Part shown: positions 32,526 to 45,298 of the stretch, in pieces | How the letters are laid out: each line of letters begins with the position of its first letter | Position numbering within the stretch: the stretch's first letter is position 1 | Assembly (NCBI RefSeq): GCF_026914185.1 | Contig: NC_070568.1 | Span: 124,001 to 188,000 of the forward strand | DNA length: 64,000 nucleotides | Direction: 5' to 3' | DNA from: Puccinia triticina | Taxonomy: Eukaryota > Basidiomycota > Pucciniomycetes > Pucciniales > Pucciniaceae | Notes under the pieces: model-generated | Database searches by the model: none | What the model was told of the DNA's origin: nothing | Seen by the model: only the letters and a program-made list of their open reading frames with translations | Made by a program: the position numbers and the translations under genes

Positions 32526-35500
32526 CTAAGAAACAGTAGAAGTTCCAAGCGAAGCTTCTTGACTAGACACTGGCAACCAACGAGTATAAAGTACTGGTCC
32601 CTGTTGGCTGAACTGCCAATCACCGCCGCCATTATGAATGTTACGTTTAACAAGGCAGGCATCGACCATATCCTTCAAGCTGACATTGAGAGTGTCGAGG
32701 TGAATCCGTTGCATCTCGATCGACACGTCTCCGACCGGGATCCACTTCTCGTTGAGGCGCATGTTACAATAAGCCGAGATCGCCCGGCGTCTGATCCAAT
32801 CTGATGTATTCTCTCGAGGCGGATTGGTTCCACTCGGTTGGACCACCCCCGCAAGAGATGAAGGCTGGAGAGGCGTCCGAGGGGTGACTGCTGGAGGTGG
32901 CGGGGTTGTCAGAACGGCTGCACCCCAGCCTGAATCTCCACCGACTGCCGGCAAGGATGTCCCCCAGATACTGTTACCTACAACCAGACCCCTGTCGAAT
33001 CCTGGAGGGGCTGGAAATGCACTCGTCTTCCTACTTGTCGGCGTTACATTGTTTGGCATCGTATGGCGCCTCGGGAAGTTAGCCCCAGCCTCGTCATCTG
33101 CTAGCAGGGCCGACGATCCCAACACGTTTTGAGCAGATCTAGTCGGTGACGTATCCGCAGAAGCCGGTGTTGAATCTCGATCACTTTGGCCACTCAGCAC
33201 TTCCATCGCATTTGAGGTCCCGTTGACCTTGGGACGACCGATGGGTTCGATCGAATTTGAGAAGAAGCCGCCTTGAAGCAAAGCTTCATCTATTCCTGAT
33301 GGTCGACGTGGGTGCGCCAAGGATGGGCCGATGGGCCCCACGGCACTCACGCTGGCTTTACTTACAGGCTCGCTGCCGAGATGTAGAGCACTCAGTGGAC
33401 TGCTTGCTGAACTTATACCTGGGCTCATGATTCCAGAAGGATGAGTAGGAGTAGAAGGTGGAAGAGAAGATACGATACTGGGCCTTTGGTGCTGAGAGGG
33501 TTGGTGAGGCTGAGAGGTTTGATTGACGTAGCTTTGCTGTGGCGTGATGGGAATAGCAGACCCCGAAAAGGCTCTGTTGTTGACTGAGGGCACCATCGGT
33601 CCCATTGGGGGTTGGAAGCTGCCCATCGGCATGAAAGGCCCCCCAACTAGAGGTCCTTGCATCCCATTCATCGGCACGTGCATGTCAGGAGGTATATTTT
33701 GCAAGCATCCAGGCGGCGCGTAGGCGTTGGAAGCAGCAAAGGAGCTCGTATACTGTGCACTTGGTGGCCTTGCGGGTATGTTCGAGTAAGAAGAAGGGCC
33801 AGCCATAGGTGGGACGGCGGCAGAAAAAGGTGGAGCAGCAGCTGCTGAGGCAGGTCTTCCAAGTCCAATACCGATTGACATCTGCCTGGGTAGCATAGGG
33901 GGCGGCATCATCGGTCGATTGGGTGTATGCGGTGGAAAAGCCGTGTTCGGCATCGGAATATTGTGCGCAGCTGAGCTGGGTGGCATCTTGATAGATGTAT
34001 TGATCGGCTTCGGTGTCATTGGCGACCGGACAGAAACTGGGGATCGTTGGGTAGGCTTGACGTTAGGAGTAGCGTTTTTGTTTTGAGCGGCCAATTTAGC
34101 TGCAGCGGTCTGGGGATAGAGATAAACAACGGTAAAAGAAAGAAATCAGCAAAAAGAGATGAGGGTTTTTTAGATCAAATAGGACCATTTGAGTGGATGC
34201 TTACTTTAGCTGCTTCACGTTTGGCCGCTTCTTCTGCTTCACGCTTAGCAGTTTCAGCTTTCTTCTTCCGTGCTAATTCCTCCTTCGCCTTAGCTTCTTT
34301 AGCTTCTTTCTCTTTCCGTTCCGCCTCTAGCTTTGACTTTCTCTCAGCCTCCTCTCGCGCTTTCTTTTCACGCTCTTCCTTCTCCTTCGCAATCCTGGCC
34401 TCTTTTTCTTGCCGGATTTTCTCCTCTTTTTCCTTCCTCTTCCTGACCTCTTCCTCGATTCGTTTCTTCCTCTCCTCGTCCTTCTTTGCGCGTTCGGCTT
34501 CTTGTAGCTTCCTCTGAGCTTCTCGTTTGATGCGCTGCTCCTCTTGTTTACGCTTTTCAGCTTCAAGTCGGGCTTCTTCCGCAGCTTTGGCGGCCTGCTC
34601 TTCGGCTTCTTTGTCCTTCAGCTTTTTGGCGAGGTCTTGATCCTTTTGCTGTTTCTGAGCTTTCTTCTTCTCCTTTTTCTTTTGAGCATCCTTCACCTTT
34701 TTCAGCTCGCGCTCTTGGGCTTGTCTGTCCTCATCTTCCAATTCTCGGAGTAGTTGAGCCTGCTTTTCTTGAGCGACTTTTTCCCGGTAAGCCGTCAAGA
34801 CGCGTTGCTCGAACATTCTGGCAGCAAATATTTGGAACATCCGGCGACCTTCTTTCATTCGGTACTCTTCAGTGATGATTTCGTCATCGAATCCATCGTC
34901 ATCGTCCAGCTGGGAGACCAAGGAAGGGTAAAATGATGTTCAGCCAGGCAACGCGTCAGGTCGGAAGATGCGTTAACCCTACCTCATCGTCCTCCTCCTC
35001 ATCTTCATCATAATCATCACCATCGTTCTCATCATCTTCCAAACCAGCCAGAAGATTTTCAGCCGCATCTCGCTCCCGTTGAATACGCTTATCGGCTAAG
35101 GATTCCATCATTTCCAAGAACTTTTGTCCATCGTTCCGGAGAAGATCGTCGGCAACGGTCAATATACCTCCTGGACCGAGCCGCAAGGGTGTATTGAAGC
35201 GGTTTAGTCGACGGAAACGATTCGCAATGCGTCACAAGCGATCGGGTGGAAACGAAATGAATCAAATGAGAGGGGGGAAGAAAATGAGACGCAATGAGCT
35301 CAATACAAGTCACGTCCAGAATGGCTAGGTGACTCAAAGCTAGGGATGGCTTTTAATGCCCCCGCTGCTCTTTGAATGATATGAGGGGATGGATATTGGA
35401 GAGAGAAATCCAAGCCAACGGACCTTTGACAGTTAAAGAGTTTCCAAATCCAAACAAATCACTGTTGGTTGCATGTGTGCTACTTGGTTTATCGCCGTTG

Positions 35501-38500
35501 GTTAATTTGTTGGGATAAGGCATATTTGTACCGTTGATAGTTGGTTTCTTGTGGGCGTTGTTAGGTACCAATGTTTCGCTGGGTACCTCTTCCAAAGCTG
35601 GGATCTCATCATCGTCTTCAAACTCGCCTTCCTCCTCTTCGTCCTAAAGGGGAAACGTATTTTGATGGCGAAGGATAATAATTCAGATCAGCTGGGACAG
35701 ATTATGAACAAGTCAAAAACCAAAATCAGACTAACCTCATCATATTCCTCCTCGTCGTCATCATCGTACTCATCTTCATCTTCATCCTCCTCTACTTCTT
35801 CATCTGGGAACGCGTCCTCAGTGCGCGGATGCGTCCGTTGATGGGCAGCCGGGGGAATGCAGTGAGAATTGGCAACACCTTTCCCACGATTGCTGGGATG
35901 ATAGTGATTCGGGCCGTGGTGATGAGGATGGTGGGGGCAACTTGGACTATGCGTGTGATCGTGATCGCTATTGCTGTTATGTGAATTCAACTTTTTTAAT
36001 TGAGACGGTGGGGGTAAGCTCCGTTTGGCGGCTCCTGCGGGCTGTTGATAGTGTCCATTAGTTCCATTGGTAGATTGGGGTGGTGGATGGGTCTGCTGAG
36101 GCACAGCTTGTTGCGGTCTGGGTCGGATGTTTTTGTGATCACGAGTAGGTTTGGGAACGGCCTTTTTGGATGCGACTTGAGCAGGTGGTTGGGTCGCCGT
36201 CAGCATGATGTCTACACTTCCAGGGAATGGGCCGGGCCCTGGCGGCTTGGGGTAAGCCCCGGGTAGGCCTTTGTCGCCTTTTGCCTTCAAGTCTGAGCCG
36301 TAATACTTCTTGGAAGCCTCGGCATAATTTTCAAGCTCGTCATAATAAGCGTCGTACAATACCTCCAGCTCTTGCTCGATCGCCAGTCGTTTTCGTCCAC
36401 AAACCGCGCAAGAGCAAGAATGACGTTGTTGCTCCTTCATTTTTTTTAGCACGGCGTCCTTCTCGATTTTGACAAGGTTGGCTCGCTCCTCTTGATTAAG
36501 CGTCAACCAGAAGACGCGAATCCGCTCCCGTTCTGTGGGCTGATGAGAGGTATTATGCGAGTTCGTGTTTGTGACAGTGGATGAGGAGGCTGAGTTGTTG
36601 ATATTAGAAGACAGTGGATTGGTCGCAGGACTCTTCTTCTTCTGGGTAACTGTTGGAACAGGAGGAAGTCGAGAGGCGGGCGCAGCAGCATTAGGTGAAA
36701 GGGCCTGATTTGCGAGATGAACGCCTGGATGATCGATGCCAGATTTTCGTGTTGATGGATTAAGCTGCGACGGTGCTTTGGAGGGTACTGCAGGATTTGA
36801 TGGTAGCGCAGGAGATGGACGCGGAACATCGACACTCGGAACAGGAGGAAGTTGGCTAGCTTCAGTGGAACCAGCGTTAGCCTGTGTCAGCAAAGCAATA
36901 AAAATAGAAATAAAAACTGATCAGTTTTGTATGACCAAGAGCATGCCACAGTTCGAACAGATTTTTCAAAACTGACAGTTTTTTTCTTCTTGTTCTTCTT
37001 CTTTTTCTTGTTACTCGTGGTAGTTGTCATTGCTGGAGACGAGTTGTTGACTCCAATGTTGCTGGCGTTACTAGCTTGTTCAGAGTGGTTGTGTCGATTA
37101 TCATGTGCAACATGGTTATGCATTCCTCTCGCGTCATCGCTGTAATAGCCATCATCCAAGAGACCATCATCGCCATTATGTTTATCGCCAATTCTCGAGG
37201 TCACAATGGTCGTCTCGCCGGTATAGTAAACGGGTTCATTGATACCATGTGAGTTCTGATGTTGGTGTTGTTCAGGATGAGCATGGAGGGGGAGAGGTAG
37301 TGTAAAACTGCCGAGGGGTATCGTTCCGCTGACGGTTCCACCTGTGACACTGAGCGTAGCTCCAGTACCGCTCCCATCACGACTATAGTTGTGAGAGGAT
37401 CGGGCAGTACCATTGATGATGTGATTCATAACGCTAGTGTGAGACAAGCCGGCCTGTTGGGCTGCAGTGGAGACCGCTCGACCCCAATCGTGATTTTGGA
37501 CGACTCGAGCCAATTGTTCAGCTGCTGCCGCCATTTGTTCGCTCGTCAGTTGGGGCACGCTCTGTTGGTTACTGGACGTGGTCGTGGAAGTGACCATACC
37601 GGTTGCGTGGGCAAAAGAAGACAAGTTTGGTAGGATGGTGCCTTGGTTCTGAGCGGAGGACTGAGACTGGTTGCTATTGGAGGATGAGTGACCGGCAGCG
37701 AGGGGAAGAGCAGAACGAATAAAGGATCGCAAATGAGCAGGCAGAGAAGTCCAATACGCATCATCGTCCGGATGAGGCGAGTGATTATCTGTGAAAGTCA
37801 AGACAAAAAAAAAACGTCAAAACAGACAAGACTCAGTGGATGAGGTCATCAATGTCAACAGGAGGGGGGAAGAACACAGGGTCGAGCTCGACAGCAAGAT
37901 CGGTAGCGATGGGGGGATGGATAACTATCTCATTGACGCCAGGGAAAGTCTAAGGATGGATAAGGCGATATATATATATATGAGAGGAAGGGTGCCTAAT
38001 TGAGGGATGAAGAGGATGAAGAAGTGGGGCGAGAAGGGCTTGAGAGCCACCGGGGGGGCTGAGGAGATGCCAAGAGAGGACTGACTTGAATTTGAATGAC
38101 CGGATTGATGATTTGTCGAGGATTGATTTTGATGGCTGCTCGAGTTCAGAATCGAATTGCTGCTCTTGGGGTATTGAGTGGTGGCCAGGGCAGCAGCGGC
38201 AGCAGATTCGATCTGACGGTAGAGGTCGTTAGCCGTGGCCAGCAGATCTTCCTGAGTCTGACGGGTGGCCGCGGCCAGACTGGGATGCATGGTATGAGAG
38301 GTGATCCGATCATCGTCATCCTCGTCCGGGGAGATGCTGCCGGTTGTGGTCCGTTGGGTGATTGAGACTGCATCTTCGGCCGGATAGGCGCCAATCATAT
38401 CAGATCGACCGATCAGACTGTTTGAGTCAGTATGATGATCATTGAGGTGGTCCAGATGGTTGATCGAGTCAAGTTGGCGAGCCTGTGCAGCCTTCTTCTT

Positions 38501-38662
38501 GTTCTTCTTCTTGGCCGCGCCGGATGTCTTTGACTTGGGGGCAGCTGGTGGCGGAGACGGAGGGAGAGGGAGGGACGGTTTCTGGTTCCTCTGCTGCTGT
38601 TGCTGTTGAGTTGGTTGAAGAGCCGCAGCGGGCGCCCGATTTGGTTGAGTTTTCTTTGCCAT
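32526..38662 (-). CDS. NST1: NST1-like stress response protein
   Basis: Seven exons on the minus strand: 38662-38086, 37788-36977, 36881-35736, 35643-35424, 35170-34983, 34909-34205 and 34109-32526 (stop TAG 32526-32528). Introns are 297, 95, 92, 253, 73 and 95 nt with consistent phases. The start MAKKTQPN is the first Met of the open frame. The N-terminus is Gln/Pro-rich with Lys-rich KKKNKKK blocks. The conserved core runs [20 protein letters not shown] then [17 protein letters not shown] and [13 protein letters not shown]. His-rich and long acidic stretches follow, then about 200 residues of Lys/Glu/Arg coiled coil (exon 6). A Pro/Ser-rich region and a folded C-terminus ([19 protein letters not shown]) end it. 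Yeast Nst1 affects salt sensitivity and is linked to P-bodies; its biochemical role is unclear. All exons are open, so the gene looks functional. Confidence 0.9.
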
Positions 38663-39352
38663 GAAGAAAAAGTAAGGATAGCTTGCAGACGACCACGACG
38701 AATTCGGGGCAAGGAGTCTGTGGTAGGGAGAGAGACGAGAGTCGAATCAATTGGATGGTTCTCTGACAGAGCGAGGGTGAGGTGTGCTGGCTTGCTTACG
38801 ATGATGTGGGGTGAGCTCGTTCTGTCGTGCTCGTTCCAGGGCGAAGTCGAATGCGATTGGGAATGGGCTCGTGCCAGTGGGCGGCTGAGCTGGTTCGGGT
38901 TGGCTGTTGGGTTCTTCGGAGTCGATGAGCAGGCCACGCCGGCAGTGGCTCACTCAGCCAGCTTAAACCCAGCCAGAAACCCAGGGCAGAAACCGAGACA
39001 GCCGGGCAGAAAGTCAAACCCAGCGCACTCAAAGTTGACCCAGCTGGCCCAGGCTGGCCTCCAAATATTTTTCTGATTGTAATCAAGAACTTAATGGAAA
39101 CTTTATACTGCGTACAAAATCACACATCTCTCGTGCCAAGCAAACTGCAGGTCCATATCTGTAGAGAGTAAACCGATGACAAAGGACCTTCCAATGGGGA
39201 AGATGAAACCAAGTCGGACACGTCCATCCAACATACGAACCTGGGGGGGATACCTGCAATTAGTAAGACAGAAAAAAACAAAAAACAAAAAAAGAATCCC
39301 TCTTCACTTGCTGTCTGATCATCAAGACAGAAAGTCTTCAGGTGAAAAATTA
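38663..39352. other. Upstream region of the NST1-like gene
   Basis: GC-rich 5' flank with CCCAG/CTGGG-type repeats (38940-39060). Frames on both strands are overlapping reading shadows with no domain. Promoter and 5' UTR of NST1 should lie here; no clear TATA box. Confidence 0.4.
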
Positions 39353-39766
39353 ACGGACCTACTTCGTGCAGCAGAGGAAAACTCTTCGTGCACAGAATCG
39401 ACCGTCTCCCGACGTCGACAACCGCTGTGCGCGCAAGCTAAAAATTACTTCGCGCACAGAAAGGAAGGAGTGCATATTTCCCACTGTTTTTTATCAATCA
39501 AAAGAGGGGGTTTTGCTTACCCCCTCCAGAAAGTTTCAGAGTTTTTGGAGGCACCGTTGTGATGCAAAAAAATGTACATATAAAAAATTAATTACATCAA
39601 TTGCTTGACGGTCCCCCGGCAGCACCAACCCGGGGATCTTTAACCTGCCAAAACTCGGTCAGTCGGGTACACCGCCCCTCAAAGACAAAGTTCAAGGGGC
39701 AGAAGGCAGCCGCCGTGCCGATGGCCGGCACAGGCTAGTCATTGAGCGGAGTACATACAGCTATTA
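39353..39766 (+). mobile_element. Truncated arm of the fold-back family
   Basis: CGGACCTACTTCGTGCAGCAG, the AAAAGAGGGGGTTTT block, then the CTGCCAAA and GCCGATGGCCGGCACAGGC segments, in the order of the left arm at 18047-18480. It stops where the hairpin array should begin. No right arm. Confidence 0.65.
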
Positions 39767-39767
39767 T

Positions 39768-40200
39768 GGGGGTTCACAATTGAATTTTACTAAACTTTGG
39801 AGCCAAATTTAAGGCCCTTGTGAACAAAATTTTAAAATTTTGGGAAAATGCACAGCAGCAGGTGATGCTGATCAATCAATGCAAATTATCAATTTTTTAA
39901 AAAAATGTTCATAAACACCTTGAAATGTGTCCCAAAGTTTTGTAAATTTCAATTAGGGGGGTTCACAATAGGATTTTAATAAAACTTTAGAGCCCATTTT
40001 AAGGACTTTGTGAACCAATTTTCAGAAAACGTAGAAGTTGCTCTGATTGCCAAGGAACACCCAAATGTGAACAGCTTAAAAAAATTCCAAAACATTGTTC
40101 ATAAAGGCCTTAAAATGAGCTTTACAATTTTATTAAAATCCTATTGTGAACCCCCCTATTGTGAACCCCCCTATTGTGAACCCCCCTATTGTGTCAACGG
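39768..40200. mobile_element. Two joined MITEs with GGGGGTTCACAAT ends
   Basis: A left copy (from 39770) lost its right end. A complete copy (39956-40156) has ends GGGGGGTTCACAATAGG and CCTATTGTGAACCCCCC with flanking TA. Its right end is present three times in tandem (15-bp unit TATTGTGAACCCCCC, 40142-40186). TA flanks suggest a mariner-type MITE. Confidence 0.6.
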
Positions 40201-40462
40201 TTGCGGTTTTTCGCCGTTTTAATTTCTTTTTTTATGCGCGAGCTTTTCTTTTTGCCCCCGATCTCATTTTTCCCCCCAGCGCACAGAGGAATCCCCCTCT
40301 CAGCCACTTCCTTTGTTGCTGCGGCCACGTCAAATCCTCATCCAATCTGATCACAACTGATCACAACAGTTTGCTACCAACGGTGCAATGGAACCAGAAG
40401 GTTTTTATTTTTTCATCTTGTCCTTTCCTTCATTTCACTGGTGCTAATATGTGTAAGATTTA

Positions 40463-42273
40463 GGCTTTGTTTGGAGCCGATATAAATATAGGTGATATAA
40501 TCATTGGTTAATTCAATGAAAACTACAAAATTCAACATAAAGCCTCCAAATATTTTTTCTAGGCAACCTACAATACTGGTCTCTTCAATTATGAAGTCAG
40601 ATTCAACTGATTCAGCCATATTCAGTACTGTAGTACCATTATATTGCTTTTGACCAAAACAAAGCAATATAATGGTATTATGGTGCTGAAGATGGCTGAA
40701 TCAGTTAAATCTGACTTCATAGTTGATGAGACCAGTACTGTAGGTTTCCTAAAAAAAAAATTGGATTCTTTATGTTGAGTTTTGTATTTTTTATTGAATT
40801 TACAGATGATTATATCACCTATATTTATACGGACTTACTTCGCGCACTGCAGAAAACTCTTCGCGCACTGTGGGGGTCGTTGTCTTGACGTCCAGCCCCC
40901 AGTGCGCACTTCTGCCACGGCTCTTCGCGCACTGCATTTTCCGCCAAAAAAACGGCTTGCATTTCTTGAGATATTTTTTGATGAATCAATAGAATGGCTC
41001 TTTATGATCCCCCTAAAAAATAATCAAGTCATTTAGGGGTCTCCTTGAGCCTAGAGAAAATTGACATGAAAAAATCATATTTTAACGCGGCAGGGACCTG
41101 TAATATCGCTTCCTGTGCCCCAGTAGCCCCAAAAACTTCACAGTATCATGGCAAATGTGCAAATTCATGACCTGATAATTTTCAGAATTTTTCCCAGAGA
41201 TATAAGGGGTGCGCGGCAGGCTTAGTAGGAAAATTACTGCTAACTGTATAGCTTTTTTGTTACACACCCAAACAGTCCCAAAATTTCAGAAATGTTTTCA
41301 TTGTGGATACTCTCCGCGCCATAAATTTCTTGGCAATAGTGTGTCATGATAACATGAAATGTAGTGCGGCGGGCTTAGTTGGAAAATGACTGCTAACTTA
41401 TCTCATGTTTTAATGACACACTATTGCTAAGAGCTTTATGGCGCGGAGAATATGCAAAATTGAAACATTCCTGAAAATTTCAGACTGTTTCAGCGTGTAA
41501 CAAAAAATCTATACCTGTAGCAGCCATTTTCCTACTAAGCCCGCCGCGCACCCCTTATATCTCATGTTATCATGACACACTATTGCCAAGAAATTTATGG
41601 CGCGGAGAATATCCAAAATGAAAACATTTCTGAAATTTTGGGACTGTTTGGATGTGTAACAAAAAAGCTATACAGTTAGCAGTAATTTTCCTACTAAGCC
41701 TGCTGCGCACCCCTTATATCTCATTCTATAATGACACACTATTGCTAGGAATTTCAGGGAATTAATTTGAAGCATATTTCTCTGTGCTCTCAAAATTTTT
41801 TACCTTTGTTGTGTGTAACAAAAAAGTTATACACATACGCAAAATAATAAACGCAATACCTATTTGGGCTAAAGGAAAGCTGGTGAAAATTCTGAAAATT
41901 ATCAGGTCATGAATTTGCACATGTACCATGATGCTGTAAAATTTTTGGGGCTACTGAGGCACAGGAAGCGGTATTACAGGTCTCTGCCGCGTTAAAATAT
42001 GATTTTTTCATGTCAATTTTCTCTAGGCTCAAGGAGACCCCTAAATGACTTGATTATTTTTTAGGGGGATCATAAAAAGCCATTCTATTGATTCATCAAA
42101 AAATATCTCAAGAAATGCAAGCCGTTTTTTGGGGGGAATGCACAGTGCGCGAAGAGCCGTGGCAAAAGCGCGCACTGGGGGCGGGACGTCGAGACGACGA
42201 CCCCCACAGTGCGCAAAGAGTTTCTCGCAGTGCGCGAAGTAAGTCCCTATTTATATTGGCTCCAAACGGGGCC
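40463..42273. mobile_element. Harbinger-type MITE, split by a fold-back element
   Basis: Ends GGCTTTGTTTGGAGCC and inverted GGCCCCGTTTGGAGCC, with TTA duplicated at 40460-40462 and 42274-42276. Without the nested insertion it is about 385 bp and folds into a near-perfect hairpin. TTA duplication and GG...GTTTGG ends fit PIF/Harbinger. Confidence 0.75.
40830..42247. mobile_element. Fold-back element nested in the Harbinger-type MITE
   Basis: Ends GGACTTACTTCGCGCACTG in inverted orientation with arms of several hundred bp (through GACATGAAAAAATCATA and AATTTGCAC blocks). The centre carries CCTACTAAGCC/ATATCTCAT repeats in both orientations. The 8-bp duplication TATTTATA is at 40822-40829 and 42248-42255. 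No transposase. The ends resemble the GGACCTACTTCG arms at 18047 and 39353. Confidence 0.75.
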
Positions 42274-42279
42274 TTAATC

Positions 42280-43240
42280 TTTGTTTCAGATTTCTCCAGT
42301 CAACTTGATCACTTGCAAACACTAGACAAAGTCAGCAAATATTTGGATCAGGATCAATCTTTTGCATTGACAGTTACTGCCACACCAAGCTTGCAAAACA
42401 GTTCCAATAGAAACGGTGGTGATGAACAGACTGAAGAAGAAGATGATGCCAAAGAGTTCAAGGTTAACTTGGAGTAAAAACTTTATGTTTGTAAACCCAA
42501 GCCCACCACCTGAAATACCCGTAATGCAAATAGACGCAAGGCAAATGCCGTTGAACCCAAAGATAAGTATTCAAAACTGGGTCAGCTTTTCTTTCATTGG
42601 AAGGCTTTGGAAACCAGTCTCTTTGCTTTCAAACGGTCAGCACTTGCCGTGCTTTGTGCCAAGGAACTGAGTGTCGTTGCTTGACACGCACAAGAACAAG
42701 AGCAAGAAGGCAAACTCTCCTGGTACGTGATAATTTGAAATGGCAGACAATTCCTTGAAAAAAACAAGACCTACTTGGATAACTCAGAAATATTTGCCGA
42801 GTTTCTTGAGATGGCTGATTGTAAGGGGGGGCTAAAATCTACAGTCCAGAATGATCCTAAACTTGTCGCGGAGGTGGTTAATTTCCTTGTTCACTGAGAT
42901 TGAACCTCTAATTTGGCTGATTGTTTATACATATCATATCAGAGGAACGAAGCATTGAGACACTTAGCCAAGAGAAACAGAGAAGGTAATGAGGCATCAA
43001 CCAAACCACAGCCCACTGCTGGCACTAAGAAGAACTCCGAGATCTTGAATAACATCTGGACAATCCAGGCAACTCATATGCCTTGTGAGGGACTGACCGG
43101 CTCCATGGAACTTTCTGTGATGATTGACCCTGAAGATCTGACTCAATTTATTGCACTCAGGCCTGATGGAATTGCTTATTGGGAAAGAGCCATGGTGAGT
43201 TTTGAGCAGTTGGAAAAAAATGTGAATGTTTTTTAATCTT
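42280..43240 (+). pseudogene. Degraded coding-like relic, unidentified
   Basis: Several frames in succession have codon-like composition (for example 42913-43236, with SEILNNIWTIQATHMPCEGL and a GIAYWERAMVSFEQ end) but stops and frame changes separate them. No family recognised. It could be remains of a host gene or of a repeat-borne gene. The MITE at 40463 may have inserted in its upstream part. Confidence 0.3.
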
Positions 43241-43399
43241 GTGTCCTCTCTTCAGGCCCAGAATCCAGAGATCACCAAGCACAAACCACCATCATCTCCG
43301 GCATTCAAATTTCAAATCAAAGCCAATTTCAATGGTTCTTCCAGCCACAAGTCAGACAATAGGTAACGTGAATCTAGTCCCGTCAATCAACATCAAGCT

Positions 43400-43440
43400 C
43401 ACCAGGGGGGGATTTGTTGCATTCTCCAGAGAGTGCCAGA
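43400..43440 (+). repeat. Single end of the CACCAGGGGAGA family
   Basis: CACCAGGGGGGGATTTGTTG then CATTCTCCAGAGAGTGCC, as in the element at 19664. No partner end seen nearby. Confidence 0.5.
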
Positions 43441-43599
43441 GCATAATTTTTTATCTAGAATCCTGCCAGATATGATCCATTGCCTCATGTGTAACTGAAT
43501 TGTGGGTTGGTTTTATCTTTATAATCAAATTATAATGATCTTATCTGTATCTAATCTTGTTGTATCTGGCAATTTAAACTGAACTAATGGGTATTTCCA

Positions 43600-44480
43600 C
43601 TCAGTGGCCGGTACAGAAAGGGATTCTCCACCAGCCAATTTGTACTTGCCATGAAGTGGAGACATCCTCCACTTGATTACTGGGTTGTATGGCCATCAAG
43701 TGGAGAAAATCTCCACTTGGTGACTGGTTTAGATGATCATGAAGTGGAGAAATCCTCCATTCTATGATCCTTGCCATTGACCATTGAGTGGAGAAATCCT
43801 CCACTTGATGACCATGTATAAAAACCATCAAGTGTAGAAATCCTCCACTGCATGAACAGTTTGTATGGTCATTGAGTGGAGAGCATCTTATCTCAATTAC
43901 ATGTGTATACATTTCATTAAGGGGTGGAGGAATCCTTCACTTGATTACAGGTGACTGGGATGTGAAAGGACCAGCTCAATAACCAGTGCATGTTGGTGAT
44001 CAAGGAGTCTCTTTCCCAGCTTGGTGAACCAGCCATTACTGTAAATCAATCTGGGAAAGTCCCAGCTAAAAGGCCATTACATTCTGGCAATTTGGTGGCA
44101 CTTTTGCAATCTGGGACGCCATTTTATACTGCCTACACATCTTGGGAATGTTGGCTTGATGACCAGTATGTGCTGGTCATTGCGCTAGGATTTTGCCCAT
44201 GTGATGACCAGTAGGTACTGGTCATCGGTTTTGAGCTTGGATAGGCAGCAGATTGGTGTCCACGGCACTTTTCCACCACAACACTCGGCCAAGCATTGCA
44301 GTGGACAAAGGACAGGGGTCCCTGGGTTGGGGAAGCCCTATCCCAATGACCAGCAGATACTGGACATCACACCGTCCTTTCCGAGCTTTTTTGACAGCAT
44401 ATACTGTCCAAAGAGCTTGGGAAAGCCCAGCTACATGGCCAGCATGTGGTGGTCAACAAGCCAGGAGTTTCCCAGCGCAA
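43600..44480. repeat. Hairpin array (GTGGAGAAATCCTCCACTTGATGACC units)
   Basis: Units of about 40-60 bp with GTGGAG...CTCCAC stems and TGATGACCA...TGGTCATC stems; the second half (44000-44480) is dominated by GACCAGTA...TACTGGTCAT. It shares the GATGACC core with the arrays at 18480 and 25430. Confidence 0.65.
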
Positions 44481-44879
44481 TGGTCAGCACTACCTGTTCA
44501 TTGAGTCTGGGTACAGGTTTTAGCTGCTGGCCAATTTCCACGCTGACGTTCACCCAAACATGAGGGTGGACATTACAAAAGTAAAAAAGACCCTCCCAAG
44601 GGGAAAGGGGCCATGCTGAGCCAATCCAAATTTCCTCACCCGGCCATAGTTCACTTGCACCAACCTTCAACCCCCAGACCCACGTTTTTTTAATGCTTGT
44701 CCTCACATAATTGTGCAGCTCCTGCTATCCTAAGGCCAATGATGTTGAGTGGTCTGGATACAACAGGTTCGCAGTGCGGAATTCATAATTAAAAGCCAGT
44801 GCTACTGAAGCACCTGCATATGATAAGAGCAATCAGCACTATTTTTTGGGGGCAGGCTAAATGCACTACCATCTTTTAC

Positions 44880-45190
44880 TACATGTACTCCAAAAATGGA
44901 GTGCACATCTGTGTACTCCAAAATTATTGGAGTGGAATTCAGTCCACTCCATGAATACCTGGAGTGAAAATTTGGCTACTCCAAAAATTGTTCAATTGTT
45001 GGAGTGCACAACCCGTGAACTGCCAATAATTTGGAGTGTGATGTTGTGCACTCCTTTTTCAATATTTTTTGCCCCGGGAAGTGGAGTGAAACACCGTGCA
45101 CTCCAATATTCATTGGAGTACACATCCACCTTATCATGAATATGCACTCCAAGTTCAACCAAGTCGAACTCATTTTCCTCCAAGTCGATC
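44880..45190. repeat. Left subterminal palindrome array of the MULE
   Basis: Repeated TGCACTCCAA...TTGGAGTGCAC words spaced about 25-45 bp, in both orientations, mirrored at 48918-49255. Transposase binding is a possible role. Confidence 0.7.
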
Positions 45191-45298
45191 TTCCCCCCTG
45201 CTGCCCCAACAACTCTCTTATTTTGGCAAGACAGCCCACTCTGCTAGTTACACGGTCAGACTATCCTCCACGGCAACATATCCTCTCCTGAAACAAAG

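Noticed and set aside
34047..34517. Plus-strand frame very rich in Ser, Phe and Ala
   Set aside because: It is the antisense reading of the Lys/Glu-rich coiled coil in NST1 exon 6.
38600..39076. 158-residue plus-strand frame upstream of the NST1-like gene
   Set aside because: It overlaps exon 1 antisense and is GC-rich flank; no domain, and it is crossed by a competing minus-strand frame of equal quality.
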